A stretch of DNA of 64,000 bases from Harryflintia acetispora. GTDB taxonomy: Bacteria > Bacillota > Clostridia > Oscillospirales > Ruminococcaceae. The translations under genes and the position numbers were made by a program. Under the pieces are notes generated by a model. That model had not been told where the DNA came from. It did not search any database and saw nothing but the letters and a program-made list of their open reading frames with translations. Below are positions 59,343 to 64,000 of the stretch, piece after piece (position 1 is the first letter of the stretch; each line of letters opens with the position of its first letter). The DNA lies in assembly GCA_004340125.1 (NCBI GenBank), contig SLUK01000010.1, forward strand, positions 65,037 through 129,036, written 5' to 3'.

Positions 59343-59798
59343 ATGAACATCGAAGAAATTCTGGATGTGCTCGACGAGGTGCTCGACCGCGCCTGGAACC
59401 TGCCGCTGACCGGCGGACGCTGCGTGGTGGATGCGGACAAGGTCCGGGACATGATCGACGAGGTACGTCTGAACCTCCCCGGCGAGATCAAGCAGGCCAA
59501 GGCCATCGTGGCCGACCGCGCCGAGATCATTTCGGTCGCCAAACGGGAGGCCGAGGGGATTGTGCAGAAGGCCGAGGAGCACGCCAAGGCCATGATTTCC
59601 AAGGAGGAGATCGTCAAGCAGTCCCAGGCGCGCGCGGCCGAGATCATGCAGCAGGCCCAGATGAAGGCGCGGGAAATCCGCAGCGCGGCGCAGGACTACT
59701 CGGAGAACGTGCTGCGCCAGACCGAGGAGAGCCTCGCGCGCTCCTTGAGCGACGTCAAGGGGACCCGCCAGGGATTGCGCAACGCCATTCGGAAATAA
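59343..59798 (+). CDS. Coiled-coil protein (ATPase-subunit-H-like) of the rsmD-coaD operon
   Basis: A 151-residue, highly charged helical protein with a long coiled coil (~45-140, KQAKAIVADRAEIISVAKRE, EEIVKQSQARAAEIMQQAQM). Proteins like this after coaD in Clostridia are often called ATPase or V-type subunit H-like because of the coiled coil, but no catalytic motif is present. It starts right after the coaD stop. Function unknown; a scaffold or cell-envelope role is possible. Confidence 0.75.
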   Translation: MNIEEILDVLDEVLDRAWNLPLTGGRCVVDADKVRDMIDEVRLNLPGEIKQAKAIVADRAEIISVAKREAEGIVQKAEEHAKAMISKEEIVKQSQARAAEIMQQAQMKAREIRSAAQDYSENVLRQTEESLARSLSDVKGTRQGLRNAIRK

Positions 59799-59812
59799 AA
59801 AACAATAAGGAT

Positions 59813-59852
59813 AAGAACCCCCGGAGGTCCATATGGGCCGCCGGGGGTTCTT
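59813..59852. terminator. Bidirectional terminator, coaD operon / GLUG locus 2
   Basis: AAGAACCCCCGG (59813-59824) and CCGGGGGTTCTT (59841-59852) form a 12-bp stem that serves two convergent units. Confidence 0.85.
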
Positions 59853-59865
59853 GCATGGGATTCTT

Positions 59866-61215
59866 TTACGACTGGAACACTTTGAGAACCGGGGCGGCAA
59901 CAGTCTTGCTGCCGCCCGACAGGGTGGGGACGGTGACGGTGCCCATCTCCCAGACGGACGGGTCGAACCCCGCCGGGAGGGAGGAAAAGGAGGAGATTTG
60001 CGTGCAGCCGGTGTTGACGCCGGAATCGTAGTTCATATCGTTGGCGGAGTTTGCAACCGCATAGGTCGGGCCACCGCTGCCGCTTGCCGACCAATAATTG
60101 TTGGAAGCGCCCAGCTGTCCCGGTCTGCACTCCGAACCCGAACCCGAGGAAACGTCTCCGGCGACGCCGCCCACCATACGGCGGTTTGGCCCGAGAGATG
60201 CGGAACCGATAGAGTATTCGACAATGTTCCAGGTACGGCGCACAGTGGAGAGTTCGCGGGCGATTCCGCAAAGCCCGCCGCTCCAACGCACGTTGACGGA
60301 GCCATCGGTGCATTGCAAACTGCCGGCAAAGTAGCTGTCCTCGATCAGGCAAGCCGTATTCGATCCGATCAAGCCGCCGAGCACCGGCCAGCCGCTGGTG
60401 GCGGTGCTGCGCACCTGGGCCACGGCATAGCAGCTGATGAGGTTACTATTATTTGCGACGCCGCTAAAAGAGCCTACGGCTTCGGTCCCACTGATGACTC
60501 CGGTGGTTTCGATCCCCAGCCTTTGAATGGTCGCCTGGTTGATATAGCCGAACAGGCCGCCGTGATTGTCTCCGCTGATGTTGAGCCCGGTGATCCTGTG
60601 CCCGCCTCCATTGTACGTTCCCATAAAGGGGGCCGATTGACTGCCGATCGGCGTCCAGTTGCCCGAGAGGGCAATGTCCCGGTCCTGGTAGATGTTCGCC
60701 GCGCTGTGCGCTCCCACATGCGCGAGCTGCTGCTGCGAGCCGACGTAGAAGGGATCCGCCGCACTCCCGCTCCCCCGGTAGAACGCGCCCGCCGTCCCCG
60801 CCGCGCACCCGCAGGTCGGCTTGGTGGTGAAGGAGAATTCCCGCGCCGCCGCCGTGTCCGTCCCGATCCGGTCCGCCAGCGGGCGCGCTTCAATTTTCAG
60901 GGTGTAGCTCTGCGGCCCGGTGATGTCATAGGCCAGCGGCAGGTAAACGTCCTCCTGCGCCGCCGTCATCTCCACCTTCGCGCTGACCACCGGGATCCCG
61001 GCGGCGCTGCCGCCCTCGTAGAGCGAGAAGGTGTAGTCGGTGGTGCGCGGCGAGCGGGTGAAGGGGATGGTCACCCCGTAGTCCGCTTGGTAGTTATCCT
61101 GCACCGTCACGGCGACCCCGCCCAGCGCCGCCCCGGCGCTGACGGTGAGCAGAAACATGTTCACCGCCAGCGAAGCAGCCAACAGCCGGCGCAGGCGCCC
61201 TGCCCGGCCCGTCAT
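59866..61215 (-). CDS. Secreted GLUG-repeat protein, locus 2
   Basis: A 449-residue paralogue of the protein at 27567-28910. The signal peptide (~1-30) and N-terminal domain (to the NWTPI segment, ~188) are nearly identical to locus 1. The central GLUG region (~190-397: GTYNGGGHRITGLNI, GGLFGYINQATIQRLGIE, GGLIGSNTACLIEDSYFAGS, GGVAGD) is strongly diverged. The last ~50 residues (FSSLPAGFDPSVWEMGTVTV to VLKVFQS) are again almost identical. It overlaps the small protein gene by 4 bp (ATGA). A switch promoter upstream points away from it. Confidence 0.85.
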   Translation of the reverse strand: MTGRAGRLRRLLAASLAVNMFLLTVSAGAALGGVAVTVQDNYQADYGVTIPFTRSPRTTDYTFSLYEGGSAAGIPVVSAKVEMTAAQEDVYLPLAYDITGPQSYTLKIEARPLADRIGTDTAAAREFSFTTKPTCGCAAGTAGAFYRGSGSAADPFYVGSQQQLAHVGAHSAANIYQDRDIALSGNWTPIGSQSAPFMGTYNGGGHRITGLNISGDNHGGLFGYINQATIQRLGIETTGVISGTEAVGSFSGVANNSNLISCYAVAQVRSTATSGWPVLGGLIGSNTACLIEDSYFAGSLQCTDGSVNVRWSGGLCGIARELSTVRRTWNIVEYSIGSASLGPNRRMVGGVAGDVSSGSGSECRPGQLGASNNYWSASGSGGPTYAVANSANDMNYDSGVNTGCTQISSFSSLPAGFDPSVWEMGTVTVPTLSGGSKTVAAPVLKVFQS

Positions 61216-61448
61216 CCCTGCTCACCGATAGCACAGGTGGTGATCTCCCCGATCACGAACCCGTCGAGCGGGGATCGCTCGCTCTCGGGCAGCTCGAAAG
61301 CGTACCGCTCGAGCGGCTCATACTCCTGCGCGGTGATGATCCCCTGCCCAAGCAGGGAGGCGTAATACTCCCGTGGGTTTTCCTGCGAGGAAAACCCGCA
61401 GAAGACCAGCACGGTGACCAGCAGGAACGCGGTTAGGAATTTTTTCAT
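61212..61448 (-). CDS. Small secreted protein of GLUG locus 2
   Basis: A 78-residue paralogue of 27331-27570: signal or anchor segment MKKFLTAFLLVTVLVFCGFS, then the acidic helical part ENPREYYASLLGQGIITAQE. The two copies differ mainly in the hydrophobic segment and at a few later positions. It is preceded by AAGGGGGAAG and by the proximal inversion repeat. Co-translation with the GLUG gene is likely. Confidence 0.8.
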   Translation of the reverse strand: MKKFLTAFLLVTVLVFCGFSSQENPREYYASLLGQGIITAQEYEPLERYAFELPESERSPLDGFVIGEITTCAIGEQG

Positions 61449-61469
61449 TTGACTTCCCCCTTAAGAATA

Positions 61470-61499
61470 AAAGACCAGCAGATAAGGCAGCTTGCGGTC
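61470..61499. repeat. Inversion repeat, proximal site of switch 2
   Basis: On the minus strand: arm GACCG, CA, core AGCTGCCTTA, TCTGCT, arm GGTCTTT. The arms and flanks equal those of the proximal site of switch 1; only the core differs (TG instead of AA). Confidence 0.85.
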
Positions 61500-61539
61500 T
61501 TCTGCTCCGGGGGTAGGGGTGGGAAAGGGAAGATTTCAC

Positions 61540-61568
61540 TTGAAATCTGTACCAGAACAGGATATAAT
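61540..61568 (+). promoter_or_regulatory. Sigma-A promoter inside switch 2, pointing away from the genes
   Basis: TTGAAA (61540-61545) and consensus TATAAT (61563-61568), 17-bp spacer. The dyad GATTTCACTTGAAATC (61532-61547) covers the -35. In this orientation the transcript would end at the distal repeat hairpin (61633-61662). Confidence 0.8.
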
Positions 61569-61632
61569 TAGGATAAACAGGGAGGAAATCGACGAAATCT
61601 TCGAGCCTCTTTCCAAGAAAACACAAAAAGAC

Positions 61633-61662
61633 GACCGTTAGCTGCCTTAGCTAACGGTCTTT
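61633..61662. repeat. Inversion repeat, distal site of switch 2 (also a terminator)
   Basis: On the + strand: arm GACCG, TT, core AGCTGCCTTA, GCTAAC, arm GGTCTTT. It forms a perfect hairpin (GACCGTTAGC with GCTAACGGTC) followed by TTTCTTATT. Its core equals that of its proximal partner, not that of switch 1. Confidence 0.85.
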
Positions 61663-61761
61663 CTTATTCTCCCTCGGCGGCGCCAGCAAATCCTCGTCCC
61701 GGTCTAAAAAACGCCCGCCGCCATTATATATGACATAGATAAAGAGGCGGGGAGCGGGATT

Positions 61762-63150
61762 ATGCAGCAGCTAATATCAAAACTTTACACCATCAACGAG
61801 GCGGTCAGCGCCTTTGTTTGGGGCGTGCCCATGCTGGTCCTTTTTCTGGGGGTCGGCGTCTATTTCACCATTTGCACCGGGGGGCTGCAATTCCGGCGGC
61901 TGCGGGACATCCTGCGCGCGCCCTTTCGCTCCGACGCGCCGGGCAGCGGCAGCATCTCCGCCTTCTCGGCGGTATCCGGCGCGCTGGCCGGGACGCTGGG
62001 GATCGGCAATATCGTCGGGGTGGCGGGGGCCATCCTGCTCGGCGGGCCGGGGGTGGTCTTCTGGATGGTGGCCAGCGCCTTCCTGTGCATGATCCTCAAA
62101 TATGCCGAGACCCTGCTGGCCGTGCGCTACCGTACCAGGAACGAGCGCGGGGAGACGGTGGGCGGCCCGATGTATTACATGCGCGACGGGCTCTCGCTGC
62201 GGCTGCTCCCTGCGGTGTTCTGCCTGCTCTGCCTGGCGACCGCCCTCTTCGGTGCGGGGAACGTCACCCAGATCGGCACCATTTCCCACGCCGTGGAGGA
62301 CACCTTCGGGATCGGCGGGCTGTGGGTGAGCGCGGCGTGCGCCGTCTGCATATTGCTGATGACCGGCGGCAGCGTCAAGCGGCTGGGGAACGTCTTCGCC
62401 ATCCTCACTCCCCTGATGTCCATCCTCTTCATGGCCGCCTCCCTGCTGGTGCTGCTGCGCAACATCCAGCGCCTGCCCGAGGTACTGGTGCTGATCCTGC
62501 GCAGCGCCTTCTCGCCGCGCGCCGCGGCGGGCGGCGTGGGGGCCTATACCCTGCTCTCGGCGGCCAAATACGGCGTTTCCCGCGGCGTCTTTTCCAACGA
62601 GGCGGGCCTGGGCAGCTCGCCCATCATCCACGCCGCCTCGGGGAACACCCCGGTGCGCCAGGGGATGTGCGGCGCGTTCGAGGTCTTTTTCGACACGGTG
62701 GTGATGGCCGGCCTGACCGCATTGACCATCCTGTGCAGCGGGGTCGACCTCGGCGCGGGGATGTCCCCCACCGCGCTGACCGCCGCCGCCTTCGGCACGG
62801 TGTTCGGCAGGGCGAGCAGTGAAATCCTCACCGTCATGTTGGTGGTCTTCGCCGTCTCCAGCGTGCCCTGCTGGTACTTTTACGGGGAAAAATGCGTGGA
62901 GTACCTCTGGAAGCGCGCAGAGGCGAAGCGGGTCTACCGTATTTTCTTTTTTGCCCTGATGGTATTCTGCCCGCTGCTGCGGCTGGATGGGCTGTGGGAC
63001 TTGGCCGACAGCCTCAACGGCCTGATGGCGGTGCCCAACCTGATCGCGGTGGTCATGCTCTCGCGCGAGGTGATTGCCGCCACCCAGGGCGAGCGCGGCC
63101 GCCGGGACGCCGTGCGCCTGCTCGCCGAACGGACCAGGGACAACATTTGA
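61762..63150 (+). CDS. Amino acid carrier, AGCS family (AlsT-like sodium:alanine symporter)
   Basis: A 462-residue membrane transporter with about ten predicted helices. AGCS signatures are clear: GTLGIGNIVGVAGAILLGGP (~75), GGPMYYMRDGL (~135), GVSRGVFSNEAGLGSSPIIH (~270). It probably imports alanine, glycine or a similar amino acid with sodium. The ATG has GGGGAGCGGGATT before it. It is downstream of the OFF-facing promoter of switch 2, but the distal repeat hairpin should insulate it. Confidence 0.92.
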   Translation: MQQLISKLYTINEAVSAFVWGVPMLVLFLGVGVYFTICTGGLQFRRLRDILRAPFRSDAPGSGSISAFSAVSGALAGTLGIGNIVGVAGAILLGGPGVVFWMVASAFLCMILKYAETLLAVRYRTRNERGETVGGPMYYMRDGLSLRLLPAVFCLLCLATALFGAGNVTQIGTISHAVEDTFGIGGLWVSAACAVCILLMTGGSVKRLGNVFAILTPLMSILFMAASLLVLLRNIQRLPEVLVLILRSAFSPRAAAGGVGAYTLLSAAKYGVSRGVFSNEAGLGSSPIIHAASGNTPVRQGMCGAFEVFFDTVVMAGLTALTILCSGVDLGAGMSPTALTAAAFGTVFGRASSEILTVMLVVFAVSSVPCWYFYGEKCVEYLWKRAEAKRVYRIFFFALMVFCPLLRLDGLWDLADSLNGLMAVPNLIAVVMLSREVIAATQGERGRRDAVRLLAERTRDNI

Positions 63151-63175
63151 AAAGTTTCCCAAGGTATGGTATGCT
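63147..63175 (+). promoter_or_regulatory. Promoter of the cytidylate-kinase-like gene
   Basis: TTGAAA (63147-63152) and TATGCT (63170-63175), 17-bp spacer; the -35 overlaps the alsT stop codon. Confidence 0.6.
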
Positions 63176-63214
63176 AGGGGCAGGAACTCAACCATATGGG
63201 AAAGGGGCCTTATG

Positions 63215-63832
63215 ATGAAACGGATCATTACCATCAGCCGGCAGTTCGGCAGCGGCGGCCGGGAGATCGGCCAGGCGCTGGCCAGCGAGCTGGGGCTTGA
63301 ATTTTACGACAAGAAGATCATCACCCTGGCGGCCAAGGAGAGCGGGATCGACGAGAAGCTCTTCGAGCACGCCGACGAGAAGGAGACCGACAGCTTCCTT
63401 TACTCCTTCGCCATGGGCGGGCACGGCATGGGCGGCGCCATCGCGGGCTACAGCGACTATATCACCAACGACAAGCTCTTCATCGAGCAGTCCAAGGTGA
63501 TGCGCAAAATCGCGGCCCAGGGGCCCTGCGTGATCGTGGGGCGCTGCGCCGACTACATCCTCAAGGACATGGACTGCGTCAACGTCTTCATCCACGCCGA
63601 CCTGGAGGCGCGGATTGCCCGCGTCATGAAGGAATACGGCCTCTCGCACGGGGACGCCAAGGCCTTCGTCAAGAAGACCGACAAGCGCCGCTCCAACTAT
63701 TACAACTACTATTCCGACAAGGCCTGGGGGAGCGTGTCGAGCTACCACCTCTGCCTGGATACCGGCATGCTGCCGCCCGCGCAGTGCGTCAAGCTGCTCC
63801 GGGAGTACGTCAGTCTCATCGAGGAATCTTAA
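63215..63832 (+). CDS. Cytidylate kinase-like family protein
   Basis: A 205-residue P-loop NMP-kinase-fold protein (PF13189 type). The nucleotide loop is RQFGSGGREIGQALA (~10-24), GPCVIVGRCADYILKD (~100) and VNVFIHADLEARIARVM follow. The family is related to Cmk but its substrate is not established. ATG 63215 has AAAGGGG 7 bp upstream; an adjacent ATG at 63212 is possible. The central segment FAMGGHGMGGAIAGYS is Gly/Met-rich. Confidence 0.88.
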   Translation: MKRIITISRQFGSGGREIGQALASELGLEFYDKKIITLAAKESGIDEKLFEHADEKETDSFLYSFAMGGHGMGGAIAGYSDYITNDKLFIEQSKVMRKIAAQGPCVIVGRCADYILKDMDCVNVFIHADLEARIARVMKEYGLSHGDAKAFVKKTDKRRSNYYNYYSDKAWGSVSSYHLCLDTGMLPPAQCVKLLREYVSLIEES

Positions 63833-63845
63833 AACAGGACAAAAC

Positions 63846-63878
63846 GGGAGGGGGAGGCCGCCACGGCCTCCCCCTCCC
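63846..63878 (+). terminator. Terminator-like hairpin
   Basis: GGGAGGGGGAGGCC (63846-63859) pairs with GGCCTCCCCCTCCC (63865-63878); a very stable stem with only a weak T tract behind it. Confidence 0.65.
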
Positions 63879-63905
63879 CTGCGTTTCCCCGCATTGGCGC
63901 ACGAG

Positions 63906-64000
63906 TTATCTTCGGCACCCGCCGGTGCCGGGGTTTTGCTTCTCCTTGCCGCCGTCCCCGGCGGCCTCCTTGGCATCGCCGCCGTACCGCTCCTGCAGGC
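63906..64000 (-). CDS. C-terminal end of an unidentified protein (partial)
   Basis: An open frame enters from the right edge on the minus strand and stops at TAA (63906-63908). The 31 visible residues (LQERYGGDAKEAAGDGGKEK, then QNPGTGGCRR) are a hydrophilic low-complexity tail, so no family can be named. Codon use and its convergent position after a terminator favour a real gene, but this is not proven. Confidence 0.45.
   Translation of the reverse strand, partial: LQERYGGDAKEAAGDGGKEKQNPGTGGCRR

Larger units (their letters stand above)
61470..61662. promoter_or_regulatory. Candidate invertible promoter, switch 2 (drawn OFF)
   Basis: Same architecture as switch 1: two inverted 30-bp sites (24 of 30 match) around ~133 bp with one promoter reading rightwards, away from the genes at 59866-61448. 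Both switches are in the non-productive orientation in this sequence. Confidence 0.7.

Noticed and set aside
1..64000. CRISPR arrays, tRNA and rRNA genes
   Set aside because: No regularly spaced short repeats, Cas genes, or tRNA/rRNA-like segments were found; the tandem repeat at 5167-5498 has only two 166-bp units.

Overview
The window comes from a high-GC, spore-forming member of the Clostridia, most likely an Oscillospiraceae/Ruminococcaceae-type gut anaerobe. The evidence is the spoIIAA-spoIIAB-sigF operon, a BofC-like protein, the TepA-YlzJ-FtsK/SpoIIIE block, strong GGAGG ribosome-binding sites, frequent GTG/TTG starts, and several carbohydrate (CUT1) ABC importers. No rRNA, tRNA or CRISPR array was seen.

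Layout. 1-4.5 kb: an ABC ATPase / secreted anchored protein / FtsX-MacB permease operon and a small XRE regulator. 4.5-5.5 kb: a repeat-rich spacer with modular palindromes and a 166-bp tandem duplication. 5.5-11 kb: a CUT1 sugar importer split into two transcription units, with a ROK regulator and a zinc-type asparaginase. 11.3-24.4 kb: housekeeping genes (DUF3006, ComEC-like hydrolase, YgiQ, FtsK, UppP, YlzJ, TepA, dCMP deaminase, RsmA, pentapeptide protein, XRE, M23 peptidase). 24.6-28.9 kb: a lone tyrosine recombinase, a DUF4097 lipoprotein, then an apparently invertible promoter in front of a small secreted protein and a GLUG-repeat protein. 29-34.9 kb: an alpha-galactosidase (GH4) and CUT1 importer operon with a divergent LacI regulator. 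35-45 kb: a third CUT1 importer joined to a corrinoid methyltransfer cluster (two UroD-like methyltransferases, corrinoid protein, DUF1638, reductive activator, PocR-AraC regulator). 45-64 kb: GNAT, NfeD/SPFH pair, BofC-like, PBP1A, a second repeat island, a structured RNA candidate, DUF6809, spoIIA operon, FolC, a PadR operon with a DUF4097 protein, rsmD-coaD, a second inverted copy of the GLUG locus, AlsT and a cytidylate-kinase-like protein.

Main discovery candidate. The two GLUG loci (27.1-28.9 kb on +, 59.9-61.7 kb on -) are paralogous. Each is preceded by a near-perfect sigma-A promoter that points AWAY from the genes and lies between two 30-bp inverted repeats matching at 24 of 30 positions. 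The repeats share constant arms, but their 10-bp core differs between loci (AGCAACCTTA versus AGCTGCCTTA) and is identical within each locus. That is the pattern expected of a site-specific promoter-inversion switch (phase variation). Both switches are drawn in the OFF orientation. The lone tyrosine recombinase 1.2 kb from the first locus is the obvious candidate invertase. The two GLUG proteins also have nearly identical N- and C-terminal parts around a strongly diverged centre, as in a surface-variation family.

Second-tier candidates are a ~223-nt structured RNA with its own promoter and terminator (51.87-52.09 kb), the shuffled palindromic repeat islands, and the link between a sugar-type ABC importer and a corrinoid demethylation system.
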